DNA of 64,000 bases from NCBI RefSeq assembly GCF_030376615.1, contig NZ_JARRAB010000004.1, positions 235,166 to 299,165 on the forward strand, given 5' to 3'. This document shows, in pieces, positions 48,316 through 57,346 of this stretch. Source of the stretch: Pseudomonas sp. sp1636 (GTDB lineage: Bacteria; Pseudomonadota; Gammaproteobacteria; Pseudomonadales; Pseudomonadaceae). Every line of letters begins with the position of its first letter. Positions within the stretch are counted from its first letter, which is position 1. The notes under the pieces are model-generated. The model saw only the letters and a program-made list of their open reading frames with translations, was not told the origin of the DNA and did not search any database. The translations under genes and the position numbers were made by a program.

Positions 48316-51300
48316 ATGCCGAACAAAGGACTGCTTCTGGCACTTATCCTGAGCCTGCTCAGCGCCTGTGATTCCTCCACCCCCGAACCGGCCGGAGTCG
48401 GCTCGAGCGCCGCCGTTGCCAGCCGCGTAGCGGCCAAGCCGGCGAGCGATCGCGCGGCCTTGGCCGCGCGCTATGCCGGGCGCGAGCTGAGCGTGGTGGA
48501 CGTTTCCGAAGTGCAATTGGATGGCGCCAGCGCGCTGTCCGTGAGCTTTTCCGTGCCGCTGCAACCTGAGCAACAGTTCGCCGAGCGCGTGCACCTGGTC
48601 GACAGTAAAAGCGGCAAGGTCGATGGCGCCTGGGAGCTGAGCGACAACCTGATGGAGCTGCGTCTGCGTCACCTGGAGCCCAAGCGCAAGCTGGTGCTGA
48701 CGGTGGATGCCGGGTTGCAGGCACTGGCCGGCAAGCCACTGGCCGCCGAGCACGTCAGCCGCCTGCAGACCCGCGACCTGCAAGCCAGTGTCGGCTTCGC
48801 CAGCCGTGGCTCCTTGCTGCCAACCCGGCTGGGCGAAGGCTTGCCGGTGATCGCGTTGAACGTCGATGCGGTCAATGTCGAGTTCTTCCGCATCAAGGCC
48901 GAGTCCCTGCCGGTCTTTCTCAACCGCTGGGGCCGCGCCAGCAATCTCGATACCTGGGAGGCCCGCTCGCTGTTGCCGATGGCCGAGCTGGTGTATGGCG
49001 GCCGTTTCGACCTCGATCCGCTGCGCAACACGCGCGAGACCCTGCTCCTGCCGATTGCCGGCCTGGCGCCGTTCAAGCAGCCCGGGGTGTACTTGGCGGT
49101 GATGCGCGAGGCCGGCAGTTACAATTATTCGCAGCCGGCGACCCTGTTCACGCTGAGCGACATAGGTCTGTCCGCCCACCGCTATCGCAATCGCCTGGAC
49201 GTGTTCACCCAGGCTCTGGCTGGCGGCCAGGCATTGGCCGGGGTCGAGCTGGAGTTGCTCGATGGCAAGGGCCAACTGCTGGCCGAGGGCAAAACCGACG
49301 GCGCCGGGCATGCCGAGCTGCCGTTGCCGGCCAAGGCCGAGGTGTTGCTCGCGCACCTGGGCGAGCAGACCAGTTTGCTGCGTTTGCACGGCTCGGCGCT
49401 GGATCTGGCCGAGTTCGACATCGCCGGGCCCCAGGCCCATCCCCTGCAGTTCTTCGTGTTTGGCCCGCGCGACCTCTATCGTCCCGGCGAAAGCGTGCTG
49501 CTCAATGGTTTGCTGCGCGATGCCGATGGCCGCGCGGTCAAGGCGCAGCCGGTGCATGTCGAGGTGCGTCGACCGGACGCCCAGGTCAGCCGCAAGTTCG
49601 TCTGGCAGGCCGATGCGTCCGGCCTCTACCAATACCGGTTGCAGCTGGCCGAAGAGGCGCCGACCGGGCGCTGGCAGTTGCTCTTCGACCTCGGCGATGG
49701 CAAGCCGCAGCTGTATGAGTTCGCGGTCGAGGATTTCCTGCCCGAGCGCCTGGCGCTGGAGCTGCAGGGCAGCGATGCGCCGTTCGAACCGAGTGATAGC
49801 GCGCGTTTCGAGGTGAGCGGACGCTACCTGTATGGCGCGCCGGCCGCTGGCAATCGCCTCAGTGGCCAGCTCTACGTACGGCCGCTGCGCGAGGCGCTGG
49901 CGAGCCTGCCGGGTTACCAGTTCGGTTCGGTCACCGAGGAGGAGCTGAGCCAGGACATCGAACTGGACGAGGTCAAGCTGGATGAGCAAGGCCGGGCCAG
50001 TCTGACCATCGACAGCCGCTGGGCCGAGGCCAAGTCGCCGCTGCAGCTGATCCTGCAGGCCAGCCTGCAGGAGTCCGGTGGCCGGCCGATCACCCGCCGC
50101 CTGGTTCAGCCGGTATGGCCGGCCGAACGGTTGCCGGGGGTGCGCGGGTTGTTCGATGGCGAGCGGGTCGATGCCGACAGCCTGGCCGAGTTCGAGGTGC
50201 TGCTGGCCGATGCCGCTGGCAACAAGCTGGCCGCCGAGCAACTGAGCGTGCGCCTGATCCGCGAGCGCCGCGACTACTACTGGAATTTCTCCGACAGCGA
50301 CGGCTGGAGCCATAACTACAACGAGAAATTCCTCACCCTCAATGAAGAAACCCTCAAGGTCGCGACTGGCGCTACGGCGAAGATCGGCTTTCCGGTGGAG
50401 TGGGGCCCGTATCGCGTCGAGGTGATCGACGCGCAGACCGGCCTGCTCAGCAGCCTGCGCTTCTGGGCCGGCTACCGCTGGCAGGACAACGCCGACGGCG
50501 GCGCGGTGCGCCCGGATCAGGTCAAGCTGGCGCTGGATAAGCCGGCCTATGCCGACGGTGAAACCGCCTCTGTCACGGTGACCCCGCCAGCCGCCGGTAG
50601 CGGCTACCTGCTGGTCGAGTCCAGTGACGGCCCGCTCTGGTGGCAGGAGATCGCGGTGCCGGCCGAGGGCAAGGCCTTCGCGATCCCGATTGCCAGGGAC
50701 TGGGCGCGGCATGACCTGTACGTCAGCGCCCTGGTGATCCGCCCCGGCGAGCGGCAGAGCAACGCCACGCCGAAACGCGCGGTCGGCCTGCTCCATCTGC
50801 CGTTGCAGCGTGCGCCGCGCAAGCTGGCGCTGAGCCTGCACGCCCCGGAGCAGATGCGGCCGAACCAGCCGCTCAGGGTCAAGATCCAAGCGCGCAACGC
50901 CGACGGCAGTGTGCCCGAGCAAGTGCAGGTGCTGGTGGCCGCGGTGGACGCCGGCATTCTCAACATTACCGACTACGCCACACCCGACCCCTTTGCCGCG
51001 CTGTTCGGGCGCAAGGCCTACGGCGCCGATCAACTGGACGTCTACGGCCAACTGATCGAAGCCGGCCAGGGGCGGCTGGCCAAGCTGGCCTTCGGTGGCG
51101 ATGCGGCTCTGGCCGGCGGCGGCAAGCGTCCGGACACCAGCGTGTTGATCGTCGCCGAGCAAAGCCAGGCGCTGCGCTTGAACGAGCAGGGCGAGGGCGA
51201 AGTCAGTCTGGATATTCCCGACTTCAACGGCGAACTGCGCCTGATGGCGCAAGCCTGGAACGATGAGCGCTATGGCATGGCCGAAGGCAAGAGCGTGGTG

Positions 51301-53220
51301 GCCGCACCCTTGATTGCCGAGCTGTCGGCGCCGCGTTTCCTCGCCGGCGGCGACGAAACCGCAGTGGCCCTGGATCTGAGCAACCTGTCCGGCCAGGCCC
51401 AGCAACTGCAGGTGCACTTCGGTGTCGAGGGCCAATTGAGCCTGATCGAGCCGGACGCGGCAGCGACGCCCCTCAGCTTGGCCGATGGCGAGCGGCGCAT
51501 CCTGCGCATTCCAGTGCGCGCCCTCGGCGGCTTCGGCCAGGGCCGGCTCAAGGTGACGGTGCAAGGGCTCGCGCTACCCGGCGAAGACCTGCCGCCGTTC
51601 AGCCGCGAGTGGAGCCTGGGCGTGCGCCCGGCCTATCCGGCGCAGTTGCAGCACTTTCGCGCGGTGCTCAAGGAGCAGGCCTGGAACCTGCCGGCCGGCG
51701 CGCTGGAGGCCTTCGAAACGGCCGGGCTGGAGGCGCGCCTGGCGCTTTCCAGTCGGCCGCCGCTCAACCTCGGCGAGCAAATCCGTGCGCTCAAGGCCTA
51801 TCCCTACGGCTGCCTGGAGCAGACCACCAGCGGCCTGTATCCGTCGTTGTATGCCGACGCGGCCAGCCTCAAACGCCTGGGCCTGGAAGCCGAGCCCGAC
51901 GAGCAGCGCCAGCGCGCCATCGAACTGGGCATCGAGCGCCTGCTGAGCATGCAGCGCTACAACGGCAGCTTCGGCCTGTGGGGCGCCGACAGCGACGAGG
52001 AGTACTGGCTGAGCGCCTATGTCAGCGACTTCCTCCTGCGCGCCCGCGAGCAGGGTTTCGGCGTGCCGGCCGAGGCGTTGCACAAGGCCAGTGAGCGCCT
52101 GCTGCGCTACGTGCAGGAGCGCAACCTGATCGAGGTCGACTACAGCGACAACGCCAACCACAGCCGTTTTGCCGTGCAGGCCTACGCCGGTTATGTGCTG
52201 GCGCGCAGCCAGCAGGCGCCGCTCGGTGCCTTGCGCAGTTTGTATGAGCGGCGTAACGAGGCGCTGTCCGGGCTGCCGCTGGTGCACCTGGCGCTGGCCT
52301 TGCAGAAAATGGGCGACCAGCCGCGCGCCGACGCCGCCCTGGCCGCTGGCCTGGCGCGCCGCCGCGAGCGCAACAGCTGGCTGGCCGACTACGGCAGTCC
52401 GCTGCGCGATCAGGCACTGATCCTGGCCTTGCTGGAGGAGCATGGATTGGCCGCCGGCAGTCGCGAGGAGCGCCTGTTCGCCCTGGCCGATGAAGTGGCC
52501 GGTCAGCAGTGGCTGTCGACCCAGGAGCGCAATTCGCTGTACCTGGCCGGGCGCAATCTGCTCGGCCAGCCGGAGGCGGCTTGGCAGGCCAGTCTGAGCA
52601 GCGGAGCGTTCCAGTTCGAACTGAGCAATAGCCAACCCGCTCTCAAGCTGGACGGCAGCCAACTGGCTGCGCCCATGACGCTCAGCAATCCGGGCAGCCA
52701 GCCGCTGTATCAACAGCTGACCCTGTCCGGCTACCCGGTCAAGGCGCCGGCCGCCGGTGGCGACAACCTGAGTATTACCCGCGAGTACCTGGGCATGGAC
52801 GGTAGCCCGCTGGATCTCGCTGCCCTGAAAAGCGGCGAACTGGTGCTGGTGCACTTGGCCGTGGCGGCCAGGCAACGGGTGCCGGATGCCCTGGTGGTCG
52901 ACCTGTTGCCGGCCGGCCTGGAACTGGAAAACCAGAACCTGGGACTGAGCGCCGCCAGCCTGGAGGACGCCGGCAGCGCGGTGCAGGAGTGGCAGCAGTC
53001 GATGCACAACGCCCGCATCAAGCATCAGGAGTTCCGCGGCGACCGCTATGTCGCGGCCCTCGACGTCGGCGGCTACGACACCAGCCATCTGCTCTACCTG
53101 GCCCGCGCCGTGACCCCGGGCAGTTATCGTGTGCCGCCGCCGCAGGTGGAATCCATGTACCGGCCCAACTGGCAGGCCCTGGGTGAAACGCCGGGGAGGA
53201 TGGTGGTCAGGGATCGTTGA
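48316..53220 (+). CDS. yfhM: Bacterial alpha-2-macroglobulin (YfhM) lipoprotein
   Basis: This 1634-residue protein begins MPNKGLLLALILSLLSACDSS; LSAC is a lipobox, so it is a periplasmic lipoprotein. It follows the bacterial A2M layout with MG domains, a bait-like region and the thioester domain. The thioester motif GCLEQTT (cysteine at about 1166) is intact, and after it lies the TED helical domain (GLYPSLYADA...). It is thought to trap proteases that breach the outer membrane and to work with the repair synthase PBP1c, whose gene pbpC follows. TATAGT at 48272-48277 may be its -10. ATG 48316 is preferred over TTG 48304 because of the signal peptide. The Asp-after-Cys (C-D) favours inner-membrane retention. 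Confidence 0.95.
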   Translation: MPNKGLLLALILSLLSACDSSTPEPAGVGSSAAVASRVAAKPASDRAALAARYAGRELSVVDVSEVQLDGASALSVSFSVPLQPEQQFAERVHLVDSKSGKVDGAWELSDNLMELRLRHLEPKRKLVLTVDAGLQALAGKPLAAEHVSRLQTRDLQASVGFASRGSLLPTRLGEGLPVIALNVDAVNVEFFRIKAESLPVFLNRWGRASNLDTWEARSLLPMAELVYGGRFDLDPLRNTRETLLLPIAGLAPFKQPGVYLAVMREAGSYNYSQPATLFTLSDIGLSAHRYRNRLDVFTQALAGGQALAGVELELLDGKGQLLAEGKTDGAGHAELPLPAKAEVLLAHLGEQTSLLRLHGSALDLAEFDIAGPQAHPLQFFVFGPRDLYRPGESVLLNGLLRDADGRAVKAQPVHVEVRRPDAQVSRKFVWQADASGLYQYRLQLAEEAPTGRWQLLFDLGDGKPQLYEFAVEDFLPERLALELQGSDAPFEPSDSARFEVSGRYLYGAPAAGNRLSGQLYVRPLREALASLPGYQFGSVTEEELSQDIELDEVKLDEQGRASLTIDSRWAEAKSPLQLILQASLQESGGRPITRRLVQPVWPAERLPGVRGLFDGERVDADSLAEFEVLLADAAGNKLAAEQLSVRLIRERRDYYWNFSDSDGWSHNYNEKFLTLNEETLKVATGATAKIGFPVEWGPYRVEVIDAQTGLLSSLRFWAGYRWQDNADGGAVRPDQVKLALDKPAYADGETASVTVTPPAAGSGYLLVESSDGPLWWQEIAVPAEGKAFAIPIARDWARHDLYVSALVIRPGERQSNATPKRAVGLLHLPLQRAPRKLALSLHAPEQMRPNQPLRVKIQARNADGSVPEQVQVLVAAVDAGILNITDYATPDPFAALFGRKAYGADQLDVYGQLIEAGQGRLAKLAFGGDAALAGGGKRPDTSVLIVAEQSQALRLNEQGEGEVSLDIPDFNGELRLMAQAWNDERYGMAEGKSVVAAPLIAELSAPRFLAGGDETAVALDLSNLSGQAQQLQVHFGVEGQLSLIEPDAAATPLSLADGERRILRIPVRALGGFGQGRLKVTVQGLALPGEDLPPFSREWSLGVRPAYPAQLQHFRAVLKEQAWNLPAGALEAFETAGLEARLALSSRPPLNLGEQIRALKAYPYGCLEQTTSGLYPSLYADAASLKRLGLEAEPDEQRQRAIELGIERLLSMQRYNGSFGLWGADSDEEYWLSAYVSDFLLRAREQGFGVPAEALHKASERLLRYVQERNLIEVDYSDNANHSRFAVQAYAGYVLARSQQAPLGALRSLYERRNEALSGLPLVHLALALQKMGDQPRADAALAAGLARRRERNSWLADYGSPLRDQALILALLEEHGLAAGSREERLFALADEVAGQQWLSTQERNSLYLAGRNLLGQPEAAWQASLSSGAFQFELSNSQPALKLDGSQLAAPMTLSNPGSQPLYQQLTLSGYPVKAPAAGGDNLSITREYLGMDGSPLDLAALKSGELVLVHLAVAARQRVPDALVVDLLPAGLELENQNLGLSAASLEDAGSAVQEWQQSMHNARIKHQEFRGDRYVAALDVGGYDTSHLLYLARAVTPGSYRVPPPQVESMYRPNWQALGETPGRMVVRDR

Positions 53221-53230
53221 TGTAAAACTT

Positions 53231-53247
53231 CCCGGATGCAATCCGGG
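53231..53247. repeat. Second CCCGGAT palindrome, after yfhM
   Basis: CCCGGAT (53231-53237), GCA loop, ATCCGGG (53241-53247): perfect 7-bp stem with the same core as 18596-18620. It lies between the convergent ends of yfhM and a small membrane protein gene. Confidence 0.65.
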
Positions 53248-53260
53248 GGAATGGCAGTCG

Positions 53261-53554
53261 CTAGCTGATCAGCCCGCCGAGCAGCCACAGGCCGAAAAAC
53301 AACCAGATCAATCCGGCGATGATCGAGCCGCGCAAGAAGGCGCGCACGGCGGCGTAGAGCAGCAGCAGGCCAATTACCAGCACGACCACGCCGAGCAGCG
53401 AGGGGGTTATGCCGAGCGCCTTGGACATGCCATCGATAAAGCCGCCGACCGCATCGCCGAATATGCCGAGGAACCCGCTCAGGCCTTCGACGATAAAGCG
53501 GATGACCGCGCCGAACGCCTGGCCGAGGGATTCAAAAAAACCTTCAACACTCAT
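53261..53554 (-). CDS. Small hydrophobic membrane protein of unknown function
   Basis: This 97-residue protein starts MSVEGFFESLGQAFGAVIRF. An amphipathic, glycine-rich N-terminal half (residues 1-48) is followed by two membrane helices (about 50-68, LLGVVVLVIGLLLLYAAV, and 76-95, IIAGLIWLFFGLWLLGGL). No family is recognised. The start at 53554 is preferred to the longer open frame, whose first 52 residues are hydrophilic and not membrane-like; GGAA lies about 10 bases upstream. It lies on the minus strand between yfhM and pbpC, two genes that are normally partners, and may be independent of them. Confidence 0.7.
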   Translation of the reverse strand: MSVEGFFESLGQAFGAVIRFIVEGLSGFLGIFGDAVGGFIDGMSKALGITPSLLGVVVLVIGLLLLYAAVRAFLRGSIIAGLIWLFFGLWLLGGLIS

Positions 53555-53727
53555 ATTTTTTCTGTTCCGGTTGGTCTGGTGTAATTGCTGCTGGGCGCCA
53601 GTGTGCCAGTCATTTTGCGGCATCGCTGGCCTATTGGGCGTTTGGCGGCTGAGTGGGTTCCCGCCATTCGCGGATTGAATCTGGGCTGCCAGGGTTGTCG
53701 CTGGATCCAATATACGAGGAGTTCCGT

Positions 53728-56088
53728 GTGTTTAAGCCGATCGGCCGGGGAACCGGGCTATGGCCTGTGCTGCGCCGCCCATGGCTGGCAGCGCCCCTGT
53801 GCCTGGTGCTTGTGCTGCTTGCGGCCGACCGCCTGTTCCCGCTGCCGCTGCCCGAGGACGACCTGGCCCGGGTGGTGCTGGCCGAGGATGGCACGCCGTT
53901 GTGGCGTTTCGCCGATCAGGACGGGGTGTGGCGCTACCCGGTCAGCCCTGACGAGGTTTCGCCCTATTATCTGGAGGCATTGCTGACCTACGAGGATCGC
54001 TGGTTCTATCGGCATCCCGGGGTTAACCCCTTGGCATTGGCCCGTGCCGCCTGGCAGAACCTCGGTGGCGGGCGCTGGGTGTCCGGCGGCAGCACCCTGT
54101 CGATGCAGGTGGCGCGGCTGCTCGATCCGCATGCGCGCAGCTACGCCGGCAAGCTCAAGCAGCTGTGGCGTACCCTGCAGCTGGAGTGGCACCTGTCCAA
54201 GGACGAGATTCTGACTCTCTACCTCAATCGCGCCCCCTTCGGCGGTACCCTGCAGGGCGTGGCGGCCGCCAGCTGGAGCTACCTGGGCAAGTCGCCGTCC
54301 AGCCTGACCCGTGCCGAAGCGGCCCTGCTCGCGGTGTTGCCGCAGGCGCCCAGCCGGCTGCGCCCGGATCGTCATCCCGAACGCGCCCAGGCGGCGCGCG
54401 ACAAGGTGCTCAAGCGCCTGGCCAGTTTCGACGTGTGGCCGCATGCGGCGATCGAGGATGCCCTGCAAGAGCCGGTGCTCCTCGCGCCGCGCCGGGAGCC
54501 ACGGTTGGCGCCTTTGCTGGCGCGGCGGCTGAACCGCCGCGGCGGCCCGGCACTGATTCGCACCACCTTGGATGCGAGCCTGCAACGCCGCCTGGAAGAC
54601 CTGCTGCTGGGCTGGCGCGCGCGGCTGCCGGAGCGCACTTCGGCGGCGATCCTGGTGGTCGAGCAGCCGAGCATGGCGGTGCGCGCTTATCTCGGCTCGC
54701 TGGATATTGGCGATGGCAAGCGCTTCGGCCATGTCGACATGATCAGTGCGCTGCGCTCGCCGGGCTCGACCCTCAAGCCGTTCCTCTATGGCATGGCGCT
54801 GGACGAAGGGCTGATTCATTCCGAGTCGCTGCTGCAGGACGTGCCGCGGCGTTATGGCGACTACCGTCCGGGCAACTTCGCCGCCGGCTTCAGCGGTGCG
54901 GTGGCGGCCAGCGAGGCGCTGGGCCGCTCGCTCAACCTGCCGGCGGTGCAACTGCTGGAAGCCTACGGGCCGAAGCGCTTCGCCGGCCAACTGCGCAGCG
55001 CTGGAGTGCCCCTGGCGCTGCCGCCCTTGGCCGAGCCGAACCTGGCGCTGATCCTCGGCGGCGCCGGCAGCCGCCTGGAGGAGCTGGTCGGCGGCTACAG
55101 CGCCTTTGCCCGTGGCGGCAAGGCTGCGCGCCTGCGTTTTCAGCCGCAGGACGCGCTGCACGAGCGCCGTCTGCTGTCGCCCGGAGCGGCCTGGATAGTG
55201 CGGCGCATTCTCAGCGGCCAGGCGCGTCCGGATCGCGACCCGCGTGCGCAGTTGTTGCAACGCCCGAGCCTGGCCTGGAAGACCGGTACCAGTTACGGCT
55301 TTCGCGATGCCTGGGCCATAGGCGTGGCGCCGCGTTATGTCATCGGCGTGTGGCTCGGTCGGCCGGACGGTACGCCGGTGCCCGGCCAGTTCGGCCTGGC
55401 TTCGGCGGCGCCATTGCTGCTGCAAGTGCATGACCTGCTGAGCAACCGCGACAGCCAGCGCGGCCTCGGCGTGCCGGCCGATCCACAGCCGGCCACGGTT
55501 GGGGTGGCGGCGATCTGCTGGCCGCTGGGCCAGCCATTGGCCAGGGCCGATCGCAACTGCCGACGCCAGCGCTTCGCCTGGATCCTGGAGGGCACCACGC
55601 CACCGACCTTGCAGGCACTGGATCAGCCGCTGGGGCTGGGCTTGCAGGAGCAGATCTGGCTCGACCACGGCGGGCGGCGGGTCGATGCCGGCTGTCCCGG
55701 CGCCCAGCCGCACACCCTGGCCCTGTGGCCGGCGCCGCTGGAGCCCTGGCTGCCGCGTCGCGAGCGGCGCAGCGCACGCCTGCCCGCCGTCGATCCCGCG
55801 TGTCCGCCGCAGCTCATGGCGCAAGCCGCGCCGCTGTCGATCGTCGGGGTTCGCGACGGCGACCGCCTGCAGCGCCCGGCCGGCAGCGCCGAAGCGCTGC
55901 GCCTGCGCCTCTCGGCCCTGGGCGGCAGTGGCCGGCGCTGGTGGTTCGTCGACGGCCGGCCGATCGCCGCGACCGCCGCCGAGGAGGCCGAGTTCAGCCA
56001 TGCCTTCGAGCGCAGCGGCCGGTACCAGCTCAGCGTGCTGGACGAGAGCGGGCAGACCGCGCGGCTGGAGTTCAGCGTGCGCGACTAG
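53728..56088 (+). CDS. pbpC: Penicillin-binding protein 1C
   Basis: This 786-residue bifunctional enzyme has one N-terminal membrane anchor (about residues 18-37), a GT51 glycosyltransferase domain with YEDRWFYRHPGVNP (catalytic Glu near 89) and GGSTLSMQVARLL, and a transpeptidase domain with SPGSTLKPF (Ser of SxxK near 348), SLN, and WKTGTSYGFRDAWAIG (KTG near 518). A C-terminal BiPBP_C domain (about 690-786) completes the PBP1c layout. It makes and cross-links peptidoglycan and pairs with YfhM. GTG 53728 is chosen because GAGGAG (53716-53721) is 6 bases before it; an ATG at 53653 has no ribosome site and adds a non-membrane extension. Confidence 0.95.
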   Translation: MFKPIGRGTGLWPVLRRPWLAAPLCLVLVLLAADRLFPLPLPEDDLARVVLAEDGTPLWRFADQDGVWRYPVSPDEVSPYYLEALLTYEDRWFYRHPGVNPLALARAAWQNLGGGRWVSGGSTLSMQVARLLDPHARSYAGKLKQLWRTLQLEWHLSKDEILTLYLNRAPFGGTLQGVAAASWSYLGKSPSSLTRAEAALLAVLPQAPSRLRPDRHPERAQAARDKVLKRLASFDVWPHAAIEDALQEPVLLAPRREPRLAPLLARRLNRRGGPALIRTTLDASLQRRLEDLLLGWRARLPERTSAAILVVEQPSMAVRAYLGSLDIGDGKRFGHVDMISALRSPGSTLKPFLYGMALDEGLIHSESLLQDVPRRYGDYRPGNFAAGFSGAVAASEALGRSLNLPAVQLLEAYGPKRFAGQLRSAGVPLALPPLAEPNLALILGGAGSRLEELVGGYSAFARGGKAARLRFQPQDALHERRLLSPGAAWIVRRILSGQARPDRDPRAQLLQRPSLAWKTGTSYGFRDAWAIGVAPRYVIGVWLGRPDGTPVPGQFGLASAAPLLLQVHDLLSNRDSQRGLGVPADPQPATVGVAAICWPLGQPLARADRNCRRQRFAWILEGTTPPTLQALDQPLGLGLQEQIWLDHGGRRVDAGCPGAQPHTLALWPAPLEPWLPRRERRSARLPAVDPACPPQLMAQAAPLSIVGVRDGDRLQRPAGSAEALRLRLSALGGSGRRWWFVDGRPIAATAAEEAEFSHAFERSGRYQLSVLDESGQTARLEFSVRD

Positions 56089-56117
56089 CTGGCCGATTGG
56101 ATCAGGTGCGATCCTGG

Positions 56118-56966
56118 TCAGGGGCAGCAGGATTGCTCCTCGGTCGCTGAACGGGTGCTGTCGCCCTCTGCTGGGGTGCAACAGGGGGAGGGGTGGCGCT
56201 CGGTTGTTGTGTCGGCTTGGTACTTCTGCAGGATGGCCTGCCAGGCCGGGTCGGCGTGCATCTGCTCGATGAGCGGCAGCAGATAGGCATGCACGGCGGC
56301 TTTGTCCTGGGGAACCAGAATGCGCCGTTCGAACACGTCGTGGGGCGTCTTGGAGACATGGAATGGCCCCTGCCGGGGCTCTGTGGCCAGCAGGTAATCC
56401 AGGGTCGAGCGGCTGACGATGCCGACATCGACACGTCCCTTGAGGATCATCTGCAAGACCTCCCGCTCGCCTGCGGTATTGCTCCTGAAGATCTTGCCGG
56501 CGCTCACCCGCTCATCGATGCCGGCGTAGGAAAACCCCAGCACCCCCGCGAGCCGCCTGCCGTCCAGCGACTCGGGGCCGCGGTAGTCGAAGGGGTTGCC
56601 GGCCAGGGAGACGATTTCGTCCTGGTCGTGAAACAGGCTCGGGGTCCAGAGGTATTTCTGCTGCTGCGGGTCATGGAACCAGAGCGGGGTCACGCCTATC
56701 ACCACCCCGTCGAGCTGCCGGCGGGCCAGCGCATGTTCCAGCCGATTGCGCGGCAGAAACACGGTCTGAAAGCGGTAGCCGCGACCCTTGCGGTTGAGGT
56801 AGTCGGAAAAATCGTAATAGAGCCCCTGGCGCCGCTCGAGGTCGACGATGAACGGCGGCTTCAGGTGATAGGCATAGACGCTGATGAGCGGGCTTTCGTG
56901 CGCTTGAGACTGGGCCATGCAGGCGGCGCAGAAGAGTAACAAGGAAGCGAGGGTTGCCTTCATCAT
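56118..56966 (-). CDS. Periplasmic substrate-binding protein (SBP_bac_3-like)
   Basis: This 282-residue protein has a signal peptide (about residues 1-22), then a two-lobed type 3 solute-binding fold: [26 protein letters not shown] at the start, [13 protein letters not shown], and the [25 protein letters not shown] hinge half. Its ligand is unknown. It lacks any adjacent permease or ATPase, and instead faces a chemoreceptor gene across 380 bases. After residue 250 comes a hydrophilic tail ending QSCCP and carrying a second CC pair at C262-C263; such double cysteine pairs are unusual in this family and could bind metal or form disulfides, but this is inference. Confidence 0.82.
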   Translation of the reverse strand: MMKATLASLLLFCAACMAQSQAHESPLISVYAYHLKPPFIVDLERRQGLYYDFSDYLNRKGRGYRFQTVFLPRNRLEHALARRQLDGVVIGVTPLWFHDPQQQKYLWTPSLFHDQDEIVSLAGNPFDYRGPESLDGRRLAGVLGFSYAGIDERVSAGKIFRSNTAGEREVLQMILKGRVDVGIVSRSTLDYLLATEPRQGPFHVSKTPHDVFERRILVPQDKAAVHAYLLPLIEQMHADPAWQAILQKYQADTTTERHPSPCCTPAEGDSTRSATEEQSCCP

Positions 56967-57346
56967 ATTCCCATTGGTTCGGCCAACGTGTCGTTATCTG
57001 CTGTGATCAGCCTGAAAAAGGCGGTATTGCCGAGGGTGCCATGGCCGTGGCTGAGCGTGCAGGTGCTCTGCGGGCCACCTGGCGGGTGAATGTTGTGGGC
57101 ACAGGGTGCTGGTGTTGGACTGCGCTCGTCAACCGGGCGATGCAGGCCGTTACGGCTGCGGCTCGCAAGACACTCCTGCGGCCTCCGGGCTCCGGGCTCC
57201 GGCGCGGGCCGCCCGCATCGTCCCCGGCCGCGGCCTGTTCGCCGCGCTCGGTAGCCACGGAGGGCTATCACTATTCGATTGTTTGTGCACAATACTGTAT
57301 ACAAAATTCCTGCCTGTGCATCGACAATAATTCTAGGAGATCCTCC
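56967..57346. other. Divergent intergenic region between the binding protein and the chemoreceptor
   Basis: No gene is supported in 380 bases; the frame of the chemoreceptor is open through it but has atypical composition. It holds three tandem CTCCGGG units around 57183-57203 and a pair of short palindromes at 57283-57303. Promoters for both flanking genes must lie here. Confidence 0.5.
57283..57303. promoter_or_regulatory. Possible operator, paired TGT-ACA palindromes
   Basis: TTGTGCACAA (57283-57292) and TGTATACA (57296-57303) are perfect palindromes centred 12 bases apart, 44 bases before the chemoreceptor start. TGTATACA-type sites are typical of FadR-subfamily GntR regulators. The regulator is not encoded nearby. 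Confidence 0.4.

Noticed and set aside
48271..51564. Very long open frame on the minus strand opposite yfhM (over 1000 codons)
   Set aside because: It is a mirror of a strongly supported gene in a GC-rich genome; its composition is low-complexity Gln/Ala/Arg and Leu, with no domain, signal peptide or ribosome site.
53758..56181. Long minus-strand open frame opposite pbpC
   Set aside because: Same GC-driven mirror effect; pbpC has all catalytic motifs on the plus strand.
57181..57205. Tandem CTCCGGG units as a possible CRISPR-like or regulatory array
   Set aside because: Only three 7-base units without spacers; simple local duplication in GC-rich DNA.
56954..57346. N-terminal extension of the chemoreceptor upstream of 57347
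   Set aside because: The frame is open but lacks a membrane or sensor pattern, and the AGGAGA site at 57335-57340 fixes the start at 57347.
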